Source: Craspedostauros australis (Eukaryota > Bacillariophyta > Bacillariophyceae > Mastogloiales > Achnanthaceae). From it: DNA of 64,000 nt. The position numbers and the translations under genes were made by a program. Below the pieces are notes generated by a model. The model saw nothing but the letters and a program-made list of their open reading frames with translations, was not told where the DNA came from and did no database searches. The stretch covers positions 310,001 through 374,000 of the forward strand of contig JAMXDE010000003.1 in assembly GCA_026770025.1 (NCBI GenBank), read 5' to 3'. Below, one piece after another: positions 48,364 through 58,503 of the stretch (position 1 is its first letter; each line of letters opens with the position of its first letter).

Positions 48364-49873
48364 CCACGATAACACGAGTTGTGGAGTTTTGTGGGTGATG
48401 GGTCGTGATACGTAGACTATCTAGAGCCCACCCCAAAACCATCCAAATATCTGCTTATCATGCTATATATCAACAACACATCGTTTACAATCAAATCTAA
48501 ACAGTGCATTCATACGCCTGACTATCGTTTATTCAGAATATTGAAGTTAAATTGACATAGAAGCTATTTTTAATTTCATGTTGGCCCACCACACAGTTGC
48601 GTGGTGGATTGAAAAAAATTCGAACAAGCAATGTTGCCCTCCCCTCAGCACCCATGATCATCATCATCATCTTGTTATATTGACAAACTGTGCATACCAT
48701 TCGCTCTGTATACCCCCCATCTATCCACCCCATGAAGGACAGAACGTTTCTGCCACATTGCATACCCAAATGTGTCAATACACTGAAAAGAGCGATTTCG
48801 AAAAACGATTTGCAAGCCGGTTGTGGCATGGATACAGATCCATACCTCATCCACATGACCCTTTCAGCCTCTCCACGTGCCCCTCGTGCATACCCACACC
48901 CCCTGGCGACACGATGATGCATCCAGAGGGGGCTGGGCATGGATGGTCCCGATGGTACACCTCCATTTGGTGATGCCACTGTTGTTTTGGGGTGGCCCAC
49001 AAAAAAAGACCTGTTGGCACTCATTCCATGCCGCAGCCTCTTCCAGACCATTTGAGCAGCCCAAACTTCGCGACGTGCATCTTCAGGCGATGACGCACGG
49101 GGCTTGTATGGGTGACTTGGAGATTGGGCAGCTTGATGATGCTGCCCCCTCACTGCCAAAGTCACATGGCGGGTTCGCCACGATCCGCCCAACAAAACTC
49201 TTGCCCTCCACCTTTTCCTCCGCGCGGATGCCTTCCTGGGCCTCCCCGAGCCTGAGACTTCGTGGACGCGTTGGCGATGCCCTCTTGGATGTGCCTTGCC
49301 CATTTGTAGGTGTTGGTGTGGCCTGTGCATGGAGTACACAGGCTACATCCAACGAGCCAATTTGCCGCAATCTTGAGACGTTTGCGCGGAGGCCTGCGGC
49401 GGCCCCAAATCAACCGCTCTCGCAGCCTCCGCTCGTCCACCCACCAAGGGTTGCATGGCGGTGACGGCGATGTGCTTGGATTTGTCGGTGGACCGCTTGT
49501 TGGTGCGGCGCCGAGGATGCCGTTGGACGGCCATTGTGGATTTTTTTTTGTTTTCCACCATTGTCATGTTGTTGTTTCGAGTTTGGCGCTCCCGACCGGC
49601 CTCACATCTTGGGGTAACCGGTAATTACGTATAACATTAACAAATGTACGAAGGAAGCATCACACAAAACACTTCGAGAGTACCAATGTAACTCAACCAT
49701 TCCGTGACGACGAAACGTAGCCAAGGATGATTCACATCGTGCTGTGATTGGTATTTCATGACGCAGTAGCCAGGTTGGTGACGTAGATGACGGATCAGGC
49801 AAACATAGGGTAGAATGGATGTAAATGCAAAATCGCCGCTTCTCCCCAAACTCTACAACTAGCGCTATCGTGG
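48364..49873 (-). mobile_element. Copy B of a small inverted-repeat element (about 1.5 kb)
   Basis: The left end CCACGATAACACGAGTTGTG and right end (reverse strand) CCACGATAGCGCTAGTTGTA are inverted repeats matching at about 22 of 26 positions, continuing GGAGTTTT / GAGTTT. The inner coding remnant and the 75 bp next to the left end align with copy A at 3437-4636. The left end begins 13 bp after the stop of the 1201-residue gene. Target duplication not identified. Confidence 0.55.
49162..49521 (-). CDS. Unrecognised protein of the small inverted-repeat element, copy B
   Basis: An open frame without its own clear start (first Met at 49440). Shares with copy A the spaced residues G-P-x-x-NPS, PP, WW, R-x-L, LI, R-L-K-x-A, VG-x2-LC, T-x-H, WAR-x-I-x-E. 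The C-terminal part is Gly/Arg-rich. Not assigned to any family. Confidence 0.4.
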   Translation of the reverse strand, partial: GILGAAPTSGPPTNPSTSPSPPCNPWWVDERRLRERLIWGRRRPPRKRLKIAANWLVGCSLCTPCTGHTNTYKWARHIQEGIANASTKSQARGGPGRHPRGGKGGGQEFCWADRGEPAM

Positions 49874-50222
49874 AGGGACTGTTGGATGGTCTGATCGGAA
49901 CTCCTCAAAAAGAGACTAAACAATTCAAAATCGGAACAAGCTTGCTGAAACGAAGAACAGCAAAGGGTTAAGTTGGATCGATGTAGTCGTAGCCAAAGGG
50001 CTGAAACCCGAAAGAGATCGGAAAATATGCACATCCATCGGTCCATAAAACATAAAATAGGAGCAATAGCAGAACCAAAATGGATCAGTATATGTTTTAG
50101 ATCTATGAGGATTACGAATATGCGCTTAGTTTTTAAATCGGAGGAAAAAAGTATGAAAGTTCATTTCAAACAGTTGGTCGACTCGCTCGAGGGGCTCATA
50201 CATCTTGTCGTTTCAGATAGTT

Positions 50223-51272
50223 TCATTCTACGGGATCGCCACGCTTGTCGCCATCCCAAACATAAAAGCCACGCCCCGATTTGCGACCAAAATCACCTGC
50301 CTCCACCTTGGCGACCAACGATTCCGGCAGCACGAATGCTGGCTCGTCGGGATACTTCTCCACCCACCCTTGCACGATGAACAGGCACGTGTCCAACCCG
50401 ATGTAATCCGCCAGATGCAACGGTCCCATGGGATGCCCGGCACCCAGCTGAAGGGAGACGTCAATGTCGGCGACGGTGGCGTCCTTGCGATCCACCATGA
50501 GCATGGCCTGCAACAGGCTGGGCACGAGCAACCGATTCACGATGAATCCGGGCGTGTCGCCGCAGCTCACCGGCACTTTGCCAATTCCCTTGACCCAGTC
50601 AAAGACATCATCGAACACGGCGGGATCCGTCTCGTCCGTGCGGATGACCTCGACCAACTTCATGAGCTGGACCGGGTTGAAGAAGTGAATTCCGACGAAC
50701 TTATCCGGTCGTCCGGATGCTGCGTTCATATCGGCGATGGCCAAGGAGGATGTGTTGGAGGCAAACACCGTCTCCGGCTTGCAAACCTCATGGCCCAGCC
50801 GCGTGTACAGTTCCTGCTTCATGGGCAAGTTCTCCATGATGGCCTCCACGATCAGATCCGTGTCTCCAAGCGCATCCATGTCGGTCGTGAAGAGAATCGA
50901 GTCCAAAATGGAGGCTGCCTTTTCGGCTGCGAGCTTCTCCTTCGCGACGAGCTTGTCCAACGATTTCTGGATGCGGTCTTTTCCCTTGAGGAGGAACGCA
51001 TCTTCCGGCTCGTACGCGACGATGGAGGAGTGCAACCCGGAGGATGCGGCCGTCTGACAGATGCCATGTCCCATCAAGCCCAGCCCGATCACCCCGACCT
51101 TGTCGAATGATGATGGTGCTGACGCGGCTTCTGAAGTCGCCGAAGATGAAAGGCTGCGAGCATGGATGCTCTGTGTGGCGATGCACCGGCCTGATGACAA
51201 CACTGAGCGGGACGCCAACTTGGTGGCGTCTCGGAGAAGCGATTGCATTCGTCTTGCGGTTGTGGTTGCCAT
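50223..51272 (-). CDS. 3-hydroxyacyl-CoA (3-hydroxybutyryl-CoA type) dehydrogenase, probably mitochondrial
   Basis: 349 residues. An Arg/Ser-rich N-terminus of about 50 residues (RRMQSLLRDATKLASRSVLSSGR) looks like a mitochondrial presequence. The NAD-binding fold follows with GLGLMG (63-68), then ASNTSSLAI, the catalytic-region GIHFFNPVQLMKLVEVI (His with Asn-Pro), GKVPVSCGDTPGFIVNR, and the C-terminal domain GAGHPMGPLHLADYIGLD and SGRGFYVWD. This is the compact single-function enzyme that interconverts (S)-3-hydroxyacyl-CoA and 3-ketoacyl-CoA with NAD, used in fatty acid oxidation. Length is normal once the presequence is removed. Single exon, intact. Confidence 0.93.
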   Translation of the reverse strand: MATTTARRMQSLLRDATKLASRSVLSSGRCIATQSIHARSLSSSATSEAASAPSSFDKVGVIGLGLMGHGICQTAASSGLHSSIVAYEPEDAFLLKGKDRIQKSLDKLVAKEKLAAEKAASILDSILFTTDMDALGDTDLIVEAIMENLPMKQELYTRLGHEVCKPETVFASNTSSLAIADMNAASGRPDKFVGIHFFNPVQLMKLVEVIRTDETDPAVFDDVFDWVKGIGKVPVSCGDTPGFIVNRLLVPSLLQAMLMVDRKDATVADIDVSLQLGAGHPMGPLHLADYIGLDTCLFIVQGWVEKYPDEPAFVLPESLVAKVEAGDFGRKSGRGFYVWDGDKRGDPVE

Positions 51273-51991
51273 CTTTGTTCTTCTTTCCTTAGCTTCTCTT
51301 CACTTCGATTTGAATAGAATGTGATGCGAGGTGCTCAGGTCTACTCGACGCTGCGATTCTAACACTCTGTCCTCCTGCTTTATGATTTGTTGTCCAGCTG
51401 CGAGAACGAGTATGCCAGGTATGGGTGTGTGCGGCACGTGATTGCCAACTCGAAGTTGTGCTTTGATTGATGATGATGCTGTTGTTACCATCATGACGAG
51501 ATGTCTTCGTCTGATGATGCGTCTGTTTTGTTGACACCGGCATGGGTTCGCGTCTGTCAACATCGAACATGTTCGCATTATTGGCGCTTCGTTAGCCTCA
51601 TTTCGGAGAACCCGTAGCCTACCACGAGCAAGCAAGTTCAATGGGATGAAGTGGTTGACAACGAGTGCTATGCATGGATAGACAACTCCACCGTAGAATA
51701 CTCGCAATTCATTGCTCGCACTCTACGCTTCAGCATCCTCGCACTGCACACTCCATGGTATCTACAATGGCTGGTTATGATTGCCCCATGAGATCTAAGT
51801 GTACATCCAACGCTGTCAGTGTGACATTGAGGCGAAATCGAAACAATCTGTTCCGGAGGCTACTTTGAAATGCTGCTCTGTACAATTTATGCGTTAACTT
51901 CGAACTTGAAAGATGGTGCAACATCTATCGCTTCCACTGCATGGTCAAGTGTACCACGCGTCGCCTCTGGATCGCAGTGAACTTCTGCACG
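51273..51991. other. Intergenic
   Basis: No supported gene. Holds the promoter of the dehydrogenase and the 3' end of the nucleotide transporter. Confidence 0.5.
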
Positions 51992-53968
51992 CTACACACC
52001 CGTCAATTCGACCGACTTCATTCCCACTGAGGCAGATGAGTCGCTGCGCTGCTCGTCGACGTTGTTGGAACTCGATGGCTGGCTTGCAAACAGAGATTGC
52101 TCGGGTTGCGACGGCGCATCTGGACGACTCCATTCCGCCTCGTCGCGGCCGGCCACACCGAGATACGTATCGCGCTCGTCGTCCAAATTGGCGTCCAGCC
52201 CCACGATATCGCCGCGCTGCAACAGACCATCGAATTCGATACCGATCTTGTAGGATGCCCACAGCAAGGCGACGGCCGTCAGCAACGACGGCAGGCTTCC
52301 GACCCGGACGCTGCGATCCACGCTGCCGGCGTACGTGTTGAGGACGCTACCGAAGGCCTTCGAGACGCGCGCTCCCACGACGTCGATCCAGAATTTGGAT
52401 CGGAACTTAATGGCGTTGGACGTGGGCAGGTACAGCATCTCCTTGGCGGGGTCGTGCAGACTGTACGTCATGGCCTTGAGCAAGGAGAGGGAGACGAAGA
52501 GGACGGCCAGGTTTCCGGGGAACGCCACGTAGGCCACGACGGTGGCGACGACGAGGAGGGTTGGGAAGAGACGCAACGTGATGCGCAGGCCGACCCGTTT
52601 GAGCAGCCATGGGAAGATGAGAGATGAGACGATCAGGCTGGTTCCGTTGACGACCTGCCCGTAATGTCCCATGAACTGCGAGAAGGACATGCCGCTGTCG
52701 ATGGGGGCGGCGATGTGCTCGAATCGATTCCATCCCAGCAGCTTCATCTGGTAATCGAGGCACGTGAGGCTGACCTCGTAGAGACACGAGACGCCGAGGA
52801 TGAGCAGGACGTAGTTGTGCCGCAGAATGAGCAAGATGCCGGACCAGAAGGGCTGCGTCAACGTCACATCGTCATCCTGCCATGTCATGATGCGATCGCG
52901 ATTGCGGTAGGAGTTCTCCCCCGCCGCCAGGAAGCTCGTGGGCGGGAATCGCTGATGGTAGGTATGCATGGCGACGAGCAGGAGGACGATCATCAAGCAG
53001 GCCAGCACGAGAAGCTGCATGGGCAACCACTGGTTAGATGCCACCGTGGTCGCGCCGCCGATCGCGCCGAGCTGCGCCAGGGCGATGATCGGTCCGTAGT
53101 ACCGTTCGGCATCGGCCAAGGATAGCGTGGAGTTGGTGTAGGACCAGAAGCTGGCCACGGCGAGGGAGCCGAAGGATTCGATGCAGGCGTAGAGGATGTA
53201 CCCCAGGACGTACCAGCCATCGAATCCGTTGCCTCTGGTCTCGCCCTCCGGCACGTCGTAGTGCGACAATATGTTGGCGTAGACGCCAAAGACGGCGATG
53301 TAGGGAATGCCGATGAAGTAGAAGATGGATATGGAGACGGTGTCGTCGGGCGCTTGATGTTCGTGCGGATCGGCCCCCTCGCTGCTGAGGGCCATCGTCG
53401 ACCACGTTCCGCCGGAACTCATGACGTCCTTGGCGGAACGGATCTGCTGCACCGCGTTCTGCTGGCGCTCCTTCTGGCGTTGGTTGGACACGACCTCGAT
53501 GACGCAGACGAGAATGAGGGTGGTGACGACCGAGACTATCTTCGCCGGCGGCTGGTGCGAATCGAGGTTGCCGTCGACGAGCTTGGCGAATATGGGATCC
53601 TTGAGCGAGTCCAGCAGCCAGAACGCAAAGAGGATGAGGAAGAGGACGCCCCCCAGCCAGTATGGCCGTTGCCATTCCCTGGAATCGTCGGCATTGACCC
53701 GATCGCGGATGCTCTTGCGTCGGTTTGATATCAGCCCCGTGTTCGCTGGGATATGCAGCACATCCACCTCATCATCATCGTCATTCTCTTCTGTTGCGCT
53801 TGCATTGGCATTCAATTTTGCATCCTGGGATGTCCTCGGTGGGGCTTGGCCTGTTGCATTCGTCTCGCCGATGGTGGTGACAGCCACAGCGACGGCGGGA
53901 ATGGACTTGCCGTTGCCACCATCGTTGCCACCGTCATTGCCTTTGCCTTTGGATATGGATGGTGGCAT
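51992..53968 (-). CDS. ATP/ADP-translocase-type nucleotide transporter (NTT family)
   Basis: 658 residues with about 11-12 membrane spans, from PYWLGGVLFLILFAFWLLDSL near 95 to SLLTAVALLWASYKIG near 570. Family marks include SFWSYTNSTLSLADAERYYGPIIALAQLGAIGGATT and the late DPAKEMLYLPTSNAIKFRSKFWIDVVGARVSKAFGS; the second is the signature K-E-x-L-Y-x-P...IDVVGAR-x-x-K of bacterial and plastid ATP/ADP carriers. Diatoms carry several NTTs in plastid and other membranes; which substrate or membrane applies here cannot be told. The N-terminal 80 residues are hydrophilic with no clear plastid presequence, and the tail is Ser/Glu-rich. Single exon. Confidence 0.88.
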   Translation of the reverse strand: MPPSISKGKGNDGGNDGGNGKSIPAVAVAVTTIGETNATGQAPPRTSQDAKLNANASATEENDDDDEVDVLHIPANTGLISNRRKSIRDRVNADDSREWQRPYWLGGVLFLILFAFWLLDSLKDPIFAKLVDGNLDSHQPPAKIVSVVTTLILVCVIEVVSNQRQKERQQNAVQQIRSAKDVMSSGGTWSTMALSSEGADPHEHQAPDDTVSISIFYFIGIPYIAVFGVYANILSHYDVPEGETRGNGFDGWYVLGYILYACIESFGSLAVASFWSYTNSTLSLADAERYYGPIIALAQLGAIGGATTVASNQWLPMQLLVLACLMIVLLLVAMHTYHQRFPPTSFLAAGENSYRNRDRIMTWQDDDVTLTQPFWSGILLILRHNYVLLILGVSCLYEVSLTCLDYQMKLLGWNRFEHIAAPIDSGMSFSQFMGHYGQVVNGTSLIVSSLIFPWLLKRVGLRITLRLFPTLLVVATVVAYVAFPGNLAVLFVSLSLLKAMTYSLHDPAKEMLYLPTSNAIKFRSKFWIDVVGARVSKAFGSVLNTYAGSVDRSVRVGSLPSLLTAVALLWASYKIGIEFDGLLQRGDIVGLDANLDDERDTYLGVAGRDEAEWSRPDAPSQPEQSLFASQPSSSNNVDEQRSDSSASVGMKSVELTGV

Positions 53969-54640
53969 TTTCGAAGGTCTAGTTTATGTGTGAGTCCGAT
54001 GGTCTTCCTGCTTCGCTCAATCCAAGCACCTTCGATTGCACCTTCGATTCTGCCCTTGGTTAGCCACTGCGAGTGTGGAATTGGATGAGATTGACGTTGC
54101 CGATAGTCGTACCATACGCCCCCCCTTCAAACCATCAGCGTTGGATCGGATGCAACTCTGCACAGAGGAGGAAAGGCGGCGATTGTGTGAGGCTGTCGCG
54201 TGGTGGTGGTGGATGGGGTGGTTTGTTGTTTTTCATCCGTTGCGTTCTCGGCCAGGGTCATTTTGCGGTGATCGCTGGAGTCAACAGCGTGATCCAACAC
54301 GATCGTGGTGGTCGTCGATTGTGTGTTTTGCCTGCAATCGTGGATAAGCATGTCGCATGTACAATGCGATGGGTATCGATGGAAGTTGTCACGATCGAAC
54401 ACAACTAGTATTTTCTTACCGCAGCTTTCAAAACTGTGTTTTAACGCTCATGCAACATCGCGAATGGATCCACGTTTCGTGTTTTGGCGCCGCACCCTGC
54501 GCAATGCCCCAATTCGACACACACATCAAGAGGCAGATCTGGGACACCGAGAGAAACCTCACAAGTGTTGCATCTGACATCTGCTTCTCCATTTCCAACT
54601 CCGCCATACTCGGGTGCATGACCGTTGTCATTGAAGAACG
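53969..54640. other. Divergent intergenic region
   Basis: No supported gene. About 670 bp between the starts of the divergent transporter and calycin-like genes; promoters of both should lie here. Confidence 0.5.
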
Positions 54641-55507
54641 ATGAGGACTCCAGTTGCCTCCGCAACGCAAGCGCCACCACCGGCGGCAGCAGCGACGGTG
54701 ACAGCAATGCAAACAGTGCAAGCTGCACCGGCAATTCCAGCACCCGTTCAGGCAGCACCCGTTCCGGCAATGGCACCTGCTGTACCGGCGGCGACTGTTG
54801 TGCCCGCAGCGGTTGCAGTCGCAGTAGCAGCACCGCCACTGGCAGCAGTGCCGGCCGCTGCGCCACAAGCCATGGCCGTGACGGGGAATACACCTGTCGC
54901 ACCGCCCGCTGCTCCCATTCCGATGCAAACCTCTGCCGCTCCGACGCCCATGCAGACGCAACCCACACCGCCACCTCCCATCATCCACCGCAAGGACTTC
55001 AACGGCGTTTGGATCCTCGACAAGACGCAACCAGGCTGGTCGATGCGCGGATACCTCGAGACGCTGCACGTCAACGAGCTGGCCATCCAAGCGCATGAGA
55101 AGGGCGAATTGGAGCACGAGACGATGCACCGCATCGAGCTGGGTGCCGACGGCAGTCTCAAGATCACGAAACGCTCGCGCGTTAACAACGACCTCGTCGT
55201 GCGCCTCACGCTGGGCGTCGAATCGGTGGAGCATCTCAAGCCCGACAATCGTCCCAAGAAGTGTCTGGCGCAGCTCGAGGGTGCGGACCGGCTCAAGATC
55301 ACGAATTCGTTGCTCACGATGAACGGGATGGCGCATGTGGAAGATATCAAGACGCTCATTCAGGAGGAGGGCAAGAGTACGGTGTTGCTGCAGAAGCTCA
55401 CTATCAACAACGAGCAAACGAACAAGACCCACACCATGACGAGGCACTTTCTGCCGACGACGGATGACAAGATGCAGCCGAGAGATGTGGAGATGGAAAC
55501 GACGTGA
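54641..55507 (+). CDS. Calycin/FABP-like protein with Ala-Pro-rich N-terminus
   Basis: 288 residues. Residues 1-115 are an Ala/Pro/Val-rich low-complexity run. Residues about 118-275 start with FNGVWILDKTQPGWSMRGYLETLHV and continue through alternating short strands (HRIELGADGSLKITKRSRV, LRITNS-type strands, VLLQKLTINN, MTRHFLP). This is the order of a ten-stranded fatty-acid-binding-protein-like barrel, whose opening F-x-G-x-W is typical. It would bind a hydrophobic ligand in the cytosol; that is inference. Codons of the first part are biased to GCA/CCG repeats. The stop converges on VPS45. Confidence 0.7.
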   Translation: MRTPVASATQAPPPAAAATVTAMQTVQAAPAIPAPVQAAPVPAMAPAVPAATVVPAAVAVAVAAPPLAAVPAAAPQAMAVTGNTPVAPPAAPIPMQTSAAPTPMQTQPTPPPPIIHRKDFNGVWILDKTQPGWSMRGYLETLHVNELAIQAHEKGELEHETMHRIELGADGSLKITKRSRVNNDLVVRLTLGVESVEHLKPDNRPKKCLAQLEGADRLKITNSLLTMNGMAHVEDIKTLIQEEGKSTVLLQKLTINNEQTNKTHTMTRHFLPTTDDKMQPRDVEMETT

Positions 55508-55797
55508 TGTTCGTCAGCTGTTGTGTCTTGTGTCTTGTGACATGGTAGAACATGGTATGGCATGCTATGGTATGGCCAAAGATTCATCTCATACTGTTAG
55601 GGGGAAACGTGAGCAATTGTTAGTGCTCAGACACGACTTCGGCTACGGCTCTGGGTATGTAGGTCTGTGGTTGTGACTGTGATATGAAATGGACAGAGCG
55701 ATGGCATGGTAGAACCATCTGAAGTATACTAGATCAGGAATCATTCAAGTATAGAGAGCAATACTTATGCTTGGTCTTATGCTTACACCACCCAACA
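55508..55797. other. Convergent intergenic spacer
   Basis: 290 bp between convergent stop codons; no gene seen. Confidence 0.5.
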
Positions 55798-57609
55798 TCA
55801 CAAAGACGTCCGTTTCAGCTCATCCAAAAAACTCGTGCTGTTGTGCACCGTGCTGCCACCCAGAATGACCTGCATCTTGCCTTGATGTTGCTCGTTGAAC
55901 TCGGCGATCTTGGTGCCCTCCTCGTACGTGACGCCGCCCACCATGAAGACGAGGACCTCCTGCGGGATGACGGCCTCGGGCGTGGCGGTCTGGTAGACGA
56001 CGCTGCCGCGCACGAAGGGATGCGTGTCCTTGCGCAGCTTGCCCCTCTGTATCTGCGTGATGGTGTCCATGAGGAGCGGTATGTGCTGCGAGTAGACGTT
56101 CTGCACGCCCTGCACGGACGTCATGAAGGATTTGGTCATCTTGCTCATGAGGTTCTTGTTGTCACCGTAGAGACCGGGTCCGCGGCTCTTGGTGCCGGCG
56201 TAGCGCAGCATGACCTGCACGAGCTCCACCATGTTGGCCGGCACGCCGCCCTTCTTCATGGCCTGCTGCACCATGTGGAGGTTGCCGGACGTCTCGTAGC
56301 GCAGGGAGTAGAGCAGGCCCAGGCGCAGCTTGTCGGGTATCTTGATGGTGGGCGAGGCCAGCTTTTCCATGAGCTCCCGCCAATGGGCGTTGTGATCGTC
56401 GGCGCAGGCCAGCTCCTGCTCGAACTGCGAGACGTCCATGAGGGAGCATATCTCCACGAGACGGGCCAGCTCCCCCATGATGGCGACGTGCTTGGAGACG
56501 TTGTGACTTTGCGAGCGCATTTCCGGGAACTTCTCCATGAAGGCCTGCATCGCTTCTATCGTGTTGAGGTTGGCCGTGTTGTGCTGCGCGGTCTGCTTCT
56601 GGTACTCCTGCAGGAGACGCTGGATCTCCTCGCCGAGCTGGCCGAAGTTCTTGTGTCGATTCTGCGCGAAGAAGGAGTCCTGCGTGGCCGAGAGCACGAC
56701 CTCCTCGAGGTCCTTGGTGATGTTGGGCGCGCCCTTGAGCGTGACGCGGTGGTTGTTGAGGCCCAGGAGCTCGTGCACCATGGCCTGGTAGGTCCATTGC
56801 GAGAGGAGCGGCGTGACGGGATCGTCCCTGCGATCCAGCACGAGCAGCAGCAGGCCGCCCTTGTTGTTGCCGGCCGCCCGACGCTGCTGCCGGCGGAAGT
56901 GGAAGACGTCGTCGGACTGGATGATCTCGTTGAGCTCCTTGGCGACCTCCTGCGCGCAGGGGCTGGAGCTGGCGTAGCGTATGGCCGCCGGCTGACGCTT
57001 GAGCGCCAGGAGCATGGCCTGGGCGCCCTTGAGGTTGCGGTCGTAGAGATGGGCGTGCTGCGGGGCCCAGGACGTGCCGGCCGCGACCGTCATGGCCAGC
57101 GTGTTCCTGGATTCGCAGGTGAGGAGGTCCTCGTTGATGGGGCAGAAGTCCGCGAAGAACTCCTGCACCTGGCGGATGCGCTCCTGCACGTCGTTCTCTG
57201 CCAGCAGCCGCAGCAGCCCGGTGGTGAGGATGCCGCTGACGAATATGTGGTACTCCGCGTATTTGGGATGCCTGACTTCCTTGACGATGCGTGCGATGGA
57301 GGCCTCAGTGGGACGCGCGAAGATGACGGCCTTGAGGTGCGAGGGTCCGGACATGGACGATGATGAGGCGGAACCGGGCTGCTGCTGCTGTTGGTGCTGC
57401 TGCTTGTCCTGGTCCTCCAGCCTCGAGACCAGGTAGACCTCCTTGGAGAGGATCTCCGTCTGCGAGTAGACGCAGGAGACGATCTGAGTGGTGGCGCTGT
57501 CCAGGATCAGCACCTTCATGCCGCGGCACTTGTTGTCTCCGCTCACAATGCGGTCGATGTAGCCGCGGATGGCCTCGATGCCGTTCATGTCCTCCGAATC
57601 CAGATTCAT
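55798..57609 (-). CDS. VPS45: Vacuolar protein sorting protein 45 (Sec1/Munc18 family)
   Basis: 603 residues, slightly longer than yeast or human VPS45 (about 570-580). The extra is mostly a Gln/Ser insert near 70-90. Typical features are the N-terminal MKVLILDSATTQIVSCVYSQTEILSKEVYLV strand-helix block, and LLLLVLDRRDDPVTPLLSQWTYQAMVHELLG in domain 2. Others are FGQLGEEIQRLLQEYQ, the helix region EKFPEMRSQSHNVSKHVAIMGELARLVE, and the C-terminal VVYQTATPEAVIPQEVLVFMVGGVTYEEG then HNSTSFL. SM proteins clasp SNARE bundles; VPS45 acts with a Tlg2/syntaxin-16-type SNARE in traffic between endosomes and trans-Golgi. Single exon, intact, high codon GC. Among SM proteins the ILDSxTTQIVS...SEILxKEVYL start points to VPS45 rather than Sly1, Vps33 or Sec1. 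Confidence 0.95.
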   Translation of the reverse strand: MNLDSEDMNGIEAIRGYIDRIVSGDNKCRGMKVLILDSATTQIVSCVYSQTEILSKEVYLVSRLEDQDKQQHQQQQQPGSASSSSMSGPSHLKAVIFARPTEASIARIVKEVRHPKYAEYHIFVSGILTTGLLRLLAENDVQERIRQVQEFFADFCPINEDLLTCESRNTLAMTVAAGTSWAPQHAHLYDRNLKGAQAMLLALKRQPAAIRYASSSPCAQEVAKELNEIIQSDDVFHFRRQQRRAAGNNKGGLLLLVLDRRDDPVTPLLSQWTYQAMVHELLGLNNHRVTLKGAPNITKDLEEVVLSATQDSFFAQNRHKNFGQLGEEIQRLLQEYQKQTAQHNTANLNTIEAMQAFMEKFPEMRSQSHNVSKHVAIMGELARLVEICSLMDVSQFEQELACADDHNAHWRELMEKLASPTIKIPDKLRLGLLYSLRYETSGNLHMVQQAMKKGGVPANMVELVQVMLRYAGTKSRGPGLYGDNKNLMSKMTKSFMTSVQGVQNVYSQHIPLLMDTITQIQRGKLRKDTHPFVRGSVVYQTATPEAVIPQEVLVFMVGGVTYEEGTKIAEFNEQHQGKMQVILGGSTVHNSTSFLDELKRTSL

Positions 57610-58503
57610 GGTGTTGCAATGTGTTGGTGCAGTGGTCGTACAGTGGTCGTGCAGTGCGGGATGATGGGGTGGAGTAGATGTTGACGTTTAAGTTGGGGTT
57701 GGATGCGATAGGCTTCACAAACGGGGTGGATGCATGTATGGATGCATGTATGGATGGGTGGATCGATGGATGGATGTGTGGATGGATGTATAGATCGATG
57801 ACCGATTGAATGCTCTGCTCCACTTGATTGTCCAATGCGCTTACGACTATTCAATAGTATTCTACAATATTATATTAGTGGCAGCGTCTTGCGGTCGAGA
57901 AGATGTCGATGTGCGTGTATTTGCAGTACCCACGCCTCCTGGATGGACACGAATGGCACAGGATGATACTTGCGCCACGATAGAGCTCGTGCGGCGCCGA
58001 TGCCTCGGATGCTGTTCTTGGTGTCTCTTGGTCTTTCGCTCTTCGCGGTGATTCGTGTTGCGGAACGCAACGGCACGCGGTTTTTTGTGTTGGCGCGGGT
58101 CTTCATCATTGTCGATGTCTTTTTGGAGCATTTTCGCTCGTGTGGGTCGACTCTTGGTTGTTGAGTTCGTCTGCTCCACGAGCTCCATCTCTTGTTGGCT
58201 GTGCCCAAAGGTCGTCCTCGTATTACTAGTAGTTCGATTGCGGCAATCCAACATATTCTACACCATCGACTTGGACTGCGTCTAACATCCGACTCGTATG
58301 GTGACCATACCTCACGCCGAATACCAACGATGTATAGAGTATAATATTATACTACATACTGTAATAGTTGTTTATCGTTGTACTAGTGTTGATACGAATT
58401 CTTGTGATCCCGCCCCAACGACGGGCGAGAGCTGCATCGCGTGGCGACCAATGGAGTCAAGCTGAACAGAGTTGGACTGAACAGAACAGAACGCGGAAGG
58501 TGC
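57610..58503. other. Intergenic with GGATGTAT-type short repeats
   Basis: No supported gene. A run of GATGGATG/GCATGTATGGATG repeats (57728-57795) lies in the VPS45 promoter or leader side. Confidence 0.5.

Noticed and set aside
48533-49339. 268-codon minus frame through the small element copy B
   Set aside because: It is not the frame conserved with copy A; residues do not match between copies.
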